NCBI GenBank assembly: GCA_036346255.1
Contig: CM070633.1
Location: 36,595,692 to 36,659,691 of the forward strand
Direction: 5' to 3'
Origin: Ampelocalamus luodianensis
Taxonomy: Eukaryota > Streptophyta > Magnoliopsida > Poales > Poaceae
Length of the DNA: 64,000 bases
Shown here: positions 35,076 to 44,442 of the stretch, piece by piece
How the letters are laid out: every line of letters begins with the position of its first letter
How positions within the stretch are numbered: the first letter of the stretch is position 1
Made by a program: the position numbers and the translations under genes
Notes under the pieces: generated by a model
The model's database searches: none
Seen by the model: only the letters and a program-made list of their open reading frames with translations
What the model was told of the DNA's origin: nothing

Positions 35076-35409
35076 TTGCTGACGCCGCTGCTCCGCCGTG
35101 AGTCGCGCCAAGCGCAGAGGAGGAAGAAGGGAAGAGAAGGGAGAAGGAAGAAGGAAGAACACCGAAAGGGGAAAATGGACTTTTCACTAGTCTTCTCTCT
35201 TCTATTCAGCCTAGAAATGATATTATATTGACCTCAGTGTCTTACAGCAAAGAGTCATAAAATTTTAGTGTCTTTTGGTAAAGACACGAAATTTAGATGT
35301 CTACTAGCCAATGACACAAAAGTTGGATGTTCTGCAGCCAATTTTGCCTAGATTGAAATGGTCTAGAACCTTATTTCTACTCGACAGTACTCAACAATGG
35401 CTTCCACAT

Positions 35410-35660
35410 CCGAGCAGCCTCCCGAACCCGGGTTTCACAACAACAAAGATCGACACACAATTCCGCGCTTCCACAAGCTTTTCTTTTCAACGTACGATGG
35501 CGAGGAGGATCCCCTTCCGTGGCTCAACTGATGTGAATAATTTTTTCGAGGACAACATACCATAGAGGAAGAACGAGTTTGGTAGCACATAATCAGGGCT
35601 ATTCATTTTGTATCGACGACTAAGATTAGAGCAAAGTCATGGTTATTGTGGCTCTTCGAC
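35410..35660 (+). pseudogene. Relic of a Ty3/gypsy gag gene
   Basis: Translation gives GFHNNKDRHTIPRFHK (about 35,430), then STYDGEEDPLPWLN, a stop, and after another stop FRGQHTIEEERVW. This is the retrotrans_gag pattern (Y-D-G-x-x-D-P-x-x-W-L). Stops and missing flanks show a short dead fragment with no visible LTR, PBS or pol. It sits between element D and the HSBP gene. Confidence 0.65.
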
Positions 35661-35879
35661 TTTGGATCTCAATCCTCCTAACACTGTTATCAACAAGCAA
35701 CATAACGTGGCAACTCTCACAAACACTTTGTACATATAACCCCCGCGGCAAATGGATTTGGATCCTCTATTGTAACACAGATAATCGTTGTGCAAATAAT
35801 GTTTTTATGATTGTAGGAACACTTTGTACCACAGTGATTTTACTGTAGCAAAACACTATAGCAAAGACAGGTAGCTATT

Positions 35880-36045
35880 GATCTAGATCTTGGATTTTTA
35901 ATCGAACGTTGAAGATCACTTTCTTTCTAATATCATGCACTGTAAATCCTCATGATCCATTTCCGATTTTTAATGGAACGGTGAAGATCACTTTCTAATA
36001 TCATGTATTGTAGATCCTCGTGATCCATTTCTGCAGCGAACCTCT
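35880..36045. repeat. Imperfect direct repeat of about 75-80 bp, two copies
   Basis: The block GATTTTTAATCGAACGTTGAAGATCACTTTC... ending GATCCATTTC occurs at about 35,894-35,968 and again at about 35,968-36,031 with small differences. It lies just beyond the 3' end of the HSBP gene. The rest of 35,660-36,050 holds nothing recognisable. Confidence 0.7.
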
Positions 36046-36327
36046 TCTACGAACTGTAACATAAAATTGTATAAAAGTCAACACATCATCTTAGCAGCAA
36101 CAGCCAAACCAACAATGATCGTAGCAAGATCAAGTCATCAACTACCAGATCACGCTAATGTCTGGTGAGCTGTAGCCATAGTTGAAGATTTAGATGTCTA
36201 GACAGTACTACACTCATGACTCACAGAAGAGCGATGGTCCACGGAAAATCATAAGATACACATAAAATCTGAAATCTGTCACATAGCCACCAAATCTGTA
36301 CTCGTCAATCTCTGGCATACAGCCAAG

Positions 36328-38308
36328 TTATGCGGAGTCGGCAGGCTTTGCCTCGTCAGGCTTCTTGGCAGGTATCTCAGCGCCCATCTCAGCTTTGAGG
36401 TCGTTCACGCTCTGCTCCAGCTCGTCGATCTTGGCACCCATTTCATCTAGTGCAATGTGGTTAAAGAAAATAGAAGATGGCAGCCCAGAGGGTATGTGGA
36501 ACTCATGCAACGATGGACTTGACGTAAATTTGATGGCTTCATAACAGATATGCATTTTGTCTATTTATCAAAAAAAAAAATTGCATGATGCATTGAGTTT
36601 TTGCCTATGTCAATAGTACTTCGAATTTTGAATAAATTACACTGAAAATTGTGCCAGTAGCGTTCCTGTGATGTAGTAAGTAAATTGGTACACTATCAAG
36701 TATAAACGTTATATGACATGCATGAGTGGCCATCATACATTACAATTATAGTATCATTGTACCGAATTTGGATTCTTTTGTACAAAAAGAGTTCAGCTGA
36801 ACATCATGCATCATCAAAGAAAGCAGTACCACAAACTAAGCATTAAAAAATACCAGAAGTGGCATTTGACTTCAATTCTAATGGCAATTTTCAACTCTAT
36901 CAGGCTCAGCTAAGGAATTAGACAAAGGTTGTAATGTTAAATTTCTCTTTGTAGCAATGATTTGTGTCGAATGTGCCAAATGTTGCTTTCTTCTATAATT
37001 GCATTGTAGGCCAGCAAACCTTTAACTTCAGAAATGCAGCTTACTAGAAAAAAAAGGCCACTGAATTTTCTTATTTTATATTGAACATAAAGAAGCCCCA
37101 ACAAAATTCATAATTAAAGGACACAAAACTAGAGTACAAAAGAGAACAGTAAGAAAAAAGAATCCCACTTCTAGTTAGCTATCGAGCACTGTAACAGTAG
37201 ACAGGAAACAACAAGCCTGAATTATAGCAAATCAACATTGATTTTCTCTAAAATCAACAATATGATTCCAGGGTTATTGGTTAACGGTGTGTGCTATATG
37301 TATGTATACTTGGCTTGTTTCTGTTTAATATCAAATAGTTCAAGAATGCTACAAGTTTCCATGCACAAACCCAAAAGGAGATGCATAACATTGTAAAATA
37401 ATTTTCTACATATATCAGCATCTGATATGCATAATGCATCATAAAGCATGACATCAGATATGAGAAAACAAATGCATAACATTGTAAAATAATTTTCTAC
37501 ATATATCAGCATCTGATATGCATAATGCATCATAAAGCATGACATCTGATATGAGAATACAACAATATCCTAAATTTAACTATGCATTGACGTCAGATTC
37601 TTGGTCCAATGTGGCAATGCTAGCGCTCCACTTTCAGATTTTTCTTTCAGAACATAAGAATAGAATGAAAATAATGACATTGCAGCAGATAAGGATATTC
37701 TTTGACACGATGCTCTGGGACATAGACTCGAACCTTGTTTGCTGAAATTCATCATTATTTTAGTGAGTGCAAAATGTTTGCAAACTCTTCAGCACAGATC
37801 TTAACCAAACAAAATATATCCAAACGCACTCACCATCTGGCTGAGGAGGTTTTGCACCTGAAATAGAAAGTTTACCATCAGTAAAAAATATTTCTTTCTG
37901 TTAAATAAAGGGATACACCTCTGCTTCCACAAAGTAAAATACAAGTTTTAAGCAGTAGAAAAATACTAAATATTTGACTGTTGATCTCAACGTCTATTAA
38001 GTCAATGCTATGCTAATGTTTTTGATTTTATTGGTTCAAAGTTCAAACAGCAACTGAATGATACTAGAAGAAGAGGGACCATTCACTACTACCAGAATAA
38101 GTATGCACATCAATGTACTGCATAAAGCATGTACAAACTTGTTTAACATATTTTCGGGCCTTATGTTCAGACGATTATTATACCAGAAAACAGACAAAAT
38201 ATCATTAATGTGAATAATGCATGCCTACAAAGTTATGATGCATATAACATCAAAACTTACAAATGCTGTCATATCTGTTGGGTTCTGTGATGAGGGCTCT
38301 GATTCCAT
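36328..38308 (-). CDS. HSBP: Heat shock factor-binding protein (HSBP), four coding exons
   Basis: The coding exons on the minus strand are 38308-38261, 37857-37834, 37741-37699 and 36449-36328, giving 78 residues, the usual HSBP size (76-90). Order: MESEPSSQNPTDMTAF, VQNLLSQM, QTRFESMSQSIVSK, then IDEMGAKIDELEQSVNDLK and an Ala/Lys/Glu-rich tail. The middle forms the heptad coiled coil by which HSBPs trimerise and bind the trimerisation domain of heat shock factor, damping the heat-shock response in cytosol and nucleus. The first two introns have GT-AG ends (GTAAGT...TTTCAG, GTGAGT...TTTCAG); the third is AT-AC. A 5' UTR intron is likely, since TTGTTGCAG (38,315-38,323) precedes the ATG by six bases. 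All residues typical of the family core are intact, so it looks functional. Confidence 0.92.
36450..37698 (-). other. U12-type AT-AC intron of HSBP
   Basis: The 5' splice site on the minus strand is ATATCCTT, the exact minor-spliceosome consensus. The intron ends in CACATTGCAC, preceded by the branch-like TTCTTTAAC (8 of 9 matches to TTCCTTAAC), with the branch A 11 bases from the 3' end. Joining at these sites restores K-I-D-E-M-G in frame (phase 1). A GT-AG alternative would not give the conserved protein. Confidence 0.88.
37381..37556. repeat. 91-bp tandem duplication inside the U12 intron
   Basis: The unit beginning ATGCATAACATTGTAAAATA at 37,381 is repeated from 37,472 almost without change up to GATATGAGAA. 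The near identity suggests a recent slippage or replication event. Confidence 0.9.
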
Positions 38309-38323
38309 ATTGGCCTGCAACAA

Positions 38324-38959
38324 CAGATTCAGTGAATGAGTTTAAGTAAAATAACAATGATATAATGCAGGATAATTACATATAAGTGAAAATAAATGAC
38401 TTATGCATGAGGGCATTAACTCGTAAGGGGTAAAATGTAGCATAGCGTTAAATAGCATTAGCAAAGTTCAATGCATTTCATACCAGTAAATGCAAAATGG
38501 CTGAAATTATAGATTTATTTAAAGCATTCTGACAGATGCACATATGATTGTAAGAGAAGGAAAAAAAGGTAGATATACTTGAAAATAATAAACGTCATAG
38601 CATAGAACACTAGTTCATATCAGTAAATGTTTAAGTGTGTAACAGTTTTAATTTTGGAATTATTCAAATCATCCTCGCAGTCACGGACAAGCACATTAAA
38701 AAAAAAAACCAAAAAGGTGACAAGGACAAGGTAGATGTAATTCAGAAAATACTCCAGCAGCAATTGCTGAACCAGGGATTGAGCATCCATATTTTCATTA
38801 ATTGGACCACTGAGTCAATGATACTCATAAAACTTACTTATCAGGTACACTATACATTTACTAATTACTACCTAGCCACTTGTACACTAGGGACTAGGGA
38901 GACAAACCAGAAAACAAAATATGGTAAGGGCATGTAACCAAGACCTATGATATTACTGT
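38324..38959. other. HSBP 5' intron/upstream region
   Basis: A/T-rich, without protein-like ORFs. It probably contains the 5' UTR intron and first non-coding exon of HSBP; I could not fix the transcription start or a TATA box. Confidence 0.4.
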
Positions 38960-40513
38960 TCAGTCTCCTAGTTTCCATTTCCCCATCCATTGGCCATCAT
39001 CGAGATCATGCCCTGAGAATTCACGGTCACTGCTTAGACCTCTAGTTTCCTCTGCCCTCTTACTACTGCACATGATACTTGACATTTCCTGTATAGTGCA
39101 GGAAGTGCTCCGCTGCATTCTGTCAGTGAGGACTTTAAGTTGGTCACTCAGGCCAATCCTTATCAGCCTATCCCTCAACAACCCACAAGTAGCATGCAGG
39201 CCTCCTCTGCTCTTCCCTTCTTGCAAGATAACCCATGGATCATTACAGCATAAGTTGCTGCCCGTAGGTGGAAACCACGTTTCTCCATCCCATCCCAAAC
39301 CTCAATTGTGCTATCAATCCTTCCTATTGCAATCAACATTTTTAGCAGCATGTTGTAAGGGTACCGGTCCGGCGGACATAAGTCTTTATCCATTTTTGCA
39401 ATAAGCCGCAACGCCTTATTCACCTCTTGCAGTTTACAGTGCGCATTAAGAAGTGTGCTGTAGCTCCAAACATCAGGCTTTTCCCCTCGGGTGGCGATCT
39501 CATCCAGGATATTGTAAGCCTCAGCAACCTCTCCCAAGTCACACAATAACCGACTGACAGCATTATATGTGAATACATTTGGTGTGAGGTCGGGTGCGCA
39601 CATCCTATCTAGCACATGAAGAGCGGCATGAGCATCCTTTGATGCGCATGCAGCACAAAGGAATGGGCCATAAGTGGCAGCATCCAGAATAAGCCCATGG
39701 CTCTGTTGCATATCTTTCAGCAGCTCCTGTGCACGTGCAACATCCCCTCCCCGACATAAGGGGTCAATCAACACGTTGTATGCAGGCACGTCAAGCTCGA
39801 CACCTCTCTCGACCATTTCGTCAAATAGCTTCTGGCCATTTTCCGGCTTCGTAACAACAGCCACCCAGAGATCAGGATGGTGTAGACCTTCGCCGAGATA
39901 TCAAACTGGGTTGCTGAATCTCTGAAAAAGGGCTCGGCATGCTCTACCAGGCCATTATGCAATAAGGCGACAAGCAGCAAGTGGAAATCGGCAAGCGTCG
40001 GGTGGAACCCAAACCCTGCCATGGATGAGAATGCCCGGATCGCATCATCCGGGAGGCGGGCACGGGAGTACGCACGGAACAGCAGCGGGAACAGGCCCCG
40101 CGAGAGCGCGGACGGTGGGAGGTCAGACAGCAACGAGCGCAGCAGCGGGAAGAGCCGCGCGCCGGCGAGCGAGTTGGCGAGGATGAGGAGCGAGTCCGGC
40201 AGGTCGGAGAACCCGGGCAGCGCCCGGACAAAGAGGAAGAACCGGAGCGATGGCAAGGGGAGGTGGCGACAGCGGCGTAGCACCGCGGCGGCGGCCTCCG
40301 GCGTGAGGCGGGGCGGGGAGGTCGTGGCCCGGGCCGTGGAAGTCGCTGAGCACGCTCCGCGTGCTCACGAGCCTCGGGTCGGCGTCCGGGTCTGGATCCG
40401 GGCCTGGGCCTGGATCGGGCCACGGATCCTGGGGCGAGGAGGAGGAGGAGGGGGCACGATCTGCGCAGCTGGAGGGGGCGAGGCGCGGCGAGAGATTTCA
40501 CGGCGGATCGCAT
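38960..40513 (-). pseudogene. P-type pentatricopeptide-repeat (PPR) protein gene with frame breaks
   Basis: The start MRSAVKSLAAPRPLQLRR (ATG at 40,513) looks like a mitochondrial presequence. Frame changes follow in the (CTC)n/proline-rich part and near 40,330, then LTPEAAAAVLRRCRHLPLPS leads into PPR helices. The next open block, 39,864-39,175, has typical 35-residue repeats (DVPAYNVLIDPLCRGGDVAR, TPNVFTYNAVSRLLCDLGEV, KPDVWSYSTLLNAHCKLQEV). Near 39,863 ISGW and AVVTKPENG lie in different frames, apparently one G missing. Near 39,190 a second break moves to GLLRDRLIRIGL, ending at 38,960 with GKWKLGD. PPR proteins bind organellar RNA. The frame breaks mean a recent pseudogene or sequencing errors. 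I cannot tell which. Confidence 0.75.
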
Positions 40514-40520
40514 CGCGAGG

Positions 40521-40614
40521 CTGTAGCGACGGCAGATTCGCGAATAACGTAAGGATGCACGCGTGCAAGCAAGCAGGAAATAGATGGGATATGGGAGAGG
40601 ATGAGAGGGCTTAC
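40521..40614 (-). other. Short 5' UTR intron of the PPR gene
   Basis: On the minus strand TTCG|GTAAGC (donor, 40,609-40,614) and CGCTACAG (acceptor, 40,521-40,526) bound a 94-base intron. It ends eight bases before the proposed ATG. The upstream non-coding exon would run from about 40,740 to 40,615. Inferred from splice consensus only. Confidence 0.5.
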
Positions 40615-40740
40615 CGAAGAAGTTCGGGTCGCCGATGGGGAGGCGGACGAGGAGGAGGAGCTCGCCGGCGGCCGGTGGATTCGGGAGAGATCGCGTTGGG
40701 GGTGGCTCCGGTCGAAACGAAGGTGAGACGACTCGGGCTA

Positions 40741-41252
40741 TAGGAGTACACGTGTCGATGACAAGTGGGCCCACGGCCCCTGGGCTTTGCGCAAGTGTTT
40801 CGAATTTGGGAGAGAGAGAAAAGGTAGTAGTCCATTTTGGAGGGTGGGGGAAGGGGAGATGGGCCCCCATTTTGTTAAAGAACTTAATGCGTAGGTCAGT
40901 GCTGACATGGTCTGGACAAAAGCAATCCTTTGTTGTGTCATTTGGCCCAGTTCAGCTAACTTCTTTTTTAAAGAAAAACGATTCCGCTTGTACTTAAAAA
41001 AATTCACAATCCTCTAATTAAAGATGTCTACGTATATTTTTGAACCATTTGATCAAACTGGAATCAAGCACCTATACGTCTCAAAGCTAATGCGGCGGAC
41101 TGAGGGAGAGGAGGCCATCACCGCGGCCACGGACACGAGGGGGGGGGTTGATGACGGTGGAGACGCTCCACGCAGCGATGGGCACCCAGGGCTGTACATG
41201 CAAGCGGCCCCGCCGTTCGCCGGCGGTGAGAGAGGAAGCAAATTTTCTGGGG
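40741..41252. other. Upstream region of the PPR gene
   Basis: Contains a GA-rich tract (40,800-40,860) and no recognisable gene or repeat. The G-rich run near 41,140 and Pro/Ser-rich ORFs on both strands look like composition effects. Confidence 0.4.
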
Positions 41253-41257
41253 GAGGA

Positions 41258-41339
41258 TGACATGCCCCTCAAAATTCCAGGATTGATTTTGAGCAAAACC
41301 AAACAGATTTTTTGAATCGATCGGAAATTGGGGAAAGTG

Positions 41340-41421
<82 letters not shown>

Positions 41422-41777
41422 GTAGTTCTATGTAACCTAACTAAGAACATAGAATATGTTTTTCCGATACTTCTCATTCACCACCCCGATTAGGTCTTAT
41501 ACCTGAGCGGATTTCACAGTTTTACAACCAAAGACAGTCAAAAACTGAAAGTTTACAGAAGAAAAATCGTGTCTGACAATGCTTGAAGGTAAATAGTGCT
41601 GCGAACATAAGAATCATTGAAATCCATCCTTTGGATCTTCTTTTACCGCGTCTAAGACTGCATCCTGTCCGTCCTGCCGTTTAAGTGGAGTCGACGAGAC
41701 GGTATTCAGGCTGTCGACTTCCCCTTCCAGCGTATCTCTGCTTCTCTTCAGTGCTTCTGAATATTTGATGCCTGACA
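41258..41777 (-). mobile_element. Left (3') LTR of F
   Basis: It is 520 bp. A long (TA)n then (GA)n tract at 41,342-41,422 makes it longer than the right LTR. The remaining differences are few and mostly transitions, indicating a fairly recent insertion. Confidence 0.9.
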
Positions 41778-41811
41778 ATACTCCCTCCTGAAGAGAAACC
41801 TTGTCCTCAAG

Positions 41812-43091
41812 GTTTAAACTGTGGAAAGGTCTTCTGAATAAATGGTACATCCTCCCAAGTAGCATCCTCCGGTGCCAAATTAAGCCACTGAATCAGCCAT
41901 TGTGCTGCTACTGCATTTCCTCTAGGGACAATTCTCCGCTCAAAACAAAGAATCGGTTCGCTTTTACCTCATCACAAGACTAACCATTGGAAGATGAGGT
42001 AAAGGTACTGCATTCATTCCCAAGTACTTCTTTAACTGGCTGACATGGAATACGGGATGAATTGCCGAATCCTCTGGAACCTGCAATTTATAAGCAACTT
42101 TTCCAATCTTTTCTATCACTCGAAATGGTCCATAGAATTTAGCTCGTAATTTGAGAGATCCTCTTAAACCAAAAGCATTTTGCCGATAAGGTTGCATCCT
42201 CAAGTACACCATATCCCCTACTTGAAATGTTCTCTCTGTCCTCTTTCTATCAGCGTACTGTTTCACTTTGTTTTGAGCTTGCTGTAGATTGATCTTCAGA
42301 TCTTTCAGCATTCTCTCCTTTTCTTCCAACGTGATAAGAGCTTCTTCTGACAGAGTACCAGGCAGCGACAACTCTCCTACTTGAGGAGGAGCATAGCCAT
42401 ACATAGCTTGGAATGGAGTTACCTTGAGTGTCGTATGGTACGATGTGTTGTACCACCATTCCGCCATTGCTAACCATGAATACCAGTTCTTCGGTTCTTG
42501 GAACACCATACACCTCAAGTATGCTTCTAGGCATTGATTAACTCGCTCGGTTTGCCCATCCGATTGAGGGTGATAAGAGGTACTGAACCTTAGTGATACT
42601 TTGAGTGCTTTAAAGATCTCTTGGAACAATTTACTTGTGAAGATTCTATCCCGATCTGTAATGATTGCAGTCGGCATTCCATGCAACTTAAATATGTTAT
42701 CCATGAAGATGTGTGCTACTTGTTGCACCGAATAGGGATGTGACATTCCTAGAAAATGTGCATATTTTGTCAACCTATCTACCACCACTAAGATGACATC
42801 TCTATTGTGTGATTTGGGTAATCCTTCTATAAAGTCCATCGTTATGTGAGTCCACGCCATTTCCGGTACTGATAAAGGTTCCATCAGACCTGGAGGATGC
42901 ACAAGCTCAGATTTACTCAATTGACACACCGGACATTCTGCGACATACTTCTCCACTTGCCTCTTTAACTTAGGCCAATAGAAAATCTTTTTGATCTTAT
43001 GGTATGTTACTCTGGATCCAGAATGCCCTCCAATAGCCGACTTGTGCAGTGAGTCCAACACATGTTGCCTCATGTTGTTTTGTTCTCCCAC
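41812..43091 (-). pseudogene. F integrase with chromodomain
   Basis: Zinc-binding HHCC motif (HKSAIGGHSGSRVTYHKI, CPVCQLSK), DDE core (MDFIEGLPKS, IITDRDRIFTS, YHPQSDGQTERVNQCLEAYL) and GPY/F module (FYGPFRVIEKIGKVAYKLQV) are intact over 41,964-43,091. After a frame break near 41,970 the chromodomain is legible: ERRIVPRGNAVAAQWLIQWL followed by APEDATWEDVPF (about 41,940-41,830). In chromoviruses this domain directs insertion toward particular chromatin. Confidence 0.9.
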
Positions 43092-43097
43092 ATAAAT

Positions 43098-44442
43098 TTT
43101 CTATTTGAATCTGATGATTCCGCCCTCCAGTGTCACTCTAGGATCGGAATTTGCCTCGGAATGTAAAGCCTCGAGTATTTTGGTTACCTTGGGGTCATCA
43201 ATGTAGCTTTTCTTTATATCCTCTACCCATTCCGGCCTAACACATGTGATTGCATTACAATTTCCCACTTGATATCCACTCTCGCTATCTCTCCTGGACA
43301 GCACGTCGGCCACTGTATTCTCTCTCCCCTTCTTATACTCAATACTGTAGTCAAACTCCAAAAGTTTCAATAACAGTTTATGTTGGATCCCCTCGGTCAG
43401 CTTCTGAGTGGTCATGAACTTGAGACTTTGTTGGTCGGTTCTTATGACTAGGGGGTTACCCAACAGGTAATGCCTCCATTTTTTGAGTGCCTCCAAAATA
43501 GCTAGAGCTTCTTTTTCATAAATTGATTGTCCAGCGGCTTTGATGCCCAATGATTTGCTAAAGAATGAAATGGGTCTTCCGGACTGCATGAGTATTGCTC
43601 CTATCCCTGTATTACAAGCATCAGCTTCAACAACGAATGGCAATTTAAAGTTAGGTAAAGCTAGTACTGGACTTCTTGTCATTATCCTTTTCAAATTTTC
43701 AAAAGCCTCATCTTGGTCTTTACCCCATTGGAATCCATCCTTCTTGAGCATATTATGCAATGGTCGACATGTTCTCCCATAATCCTTGATGAATCTCCTG
43801 TAGTAATCGGTTAATCCAAGAAATCCCCTTAATTTGGAAATACTCTCAGGTTTTGGCCAAGAAATGATATTAGTGATTTTTTTTAGGGTCTGTAGATACT
43901 CCACTCCCAGAAATAATATGCCCCAAATATTCGACCTTTTCTTGAGCAAAGGAACACTTACCCAGTTTAGCTATCAATCGGTTCTTCCTCAAAATCTCCA
44001 GAGTTTGTTCCAAATGTGGAATGTGCTCCTCCAAGTTCTTGTTGTACACCAAGATATCGTCAAAGAATACCAATATAAATCTTCTTAAATGTGCAGCAAA
44101 AATGCTATTCATTAAGGCCTGGAAGGTCGCAGGTGCATTGGTGAGGCCAAAAGGCATTACTGTGTATTCATAGTGTCCCATATGAGTCTTGAAGGCAGTT
44201 TTGGGGATATCCTCCTCTACCATTCGTATCTGGTGATAGCCTGATCTGAGGTCCAGCTTGCTGAAGATTGTTGCCCCATGAAGTTCATCCAATAGATCCT
44301 CAATGACTGGCATTGGGAATTTGTTCTTCACACTGATAGCATTCAGTTGTCGATAGTCCACGCATAGCCTCCAACTCCCATCTTTTTTTCTCACCATCAC
44401 CGCTGGAGAGGAGTAAGGGCTGAAGCTGTTTCTAATCTCTTC
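43098..44442 (-). pseudogene. F reverse transcriptase and RNase H
   Basis: After the TAA the same frame continues NSFSPYSSPAVMVRKKDGSW. The RT has FGLTNAPATFQALMN and the catalytic VFFDDILVYNK. A frame break sits at an eight-base A run (T run on +, 43,876-43,883) between STDPKK and ITNIISWPKPE. The thumb FLGLTDYYRRFIKDYG and RNase H motifs VEADACNTGIGAILMQSG and YEKEALAILEALKKWRHYLL follow. A TAG near 43,096 ends this part. Confidence 0.9.

Larger units (their letters stand above)
26123..35348. mobile_element. Element D: Mutator-like element with long inverted ends, carrying C2 and E
   Basis: The left end (26,123 on, GGCAAAATTGACTACAGAAC) and the right end (complement of 35,348 leftwards, GGCAAAATTGGCTGCAGAAC) form inverted repeats. 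They stay alignable for over 100 bases and continue past the C2 insertion (GACACTGAGG at 30,633). Flanks ATAATTGAA and TAGATTGAA match in 6 of 9 bases, compatible with an old 9-bp target duplication. Long ends of this kind are characteristic of MULEs. No transposase was seen; the non-LTR interior is about 0.25 kb on the left and 0.9 kb, largely minisatellite, on the right. Confidence 0.72.

Noticed and set aside
34348..35231. Long Arg/Gly and Pro/Ser-rich ORFs on both strands
   Set aside because: These are translations of the 76-bp minisatellite in element D.
39944..40870. 308-codon minus-strand ORF upstream of and overlapping the PPR gene
   Set aside because: It runs through the proposed 5' UTR exon and intron and becomes Arg/Pro-rich where the PPR reading lies in another frame; only its MRSAVKS part is used as the PPR start.
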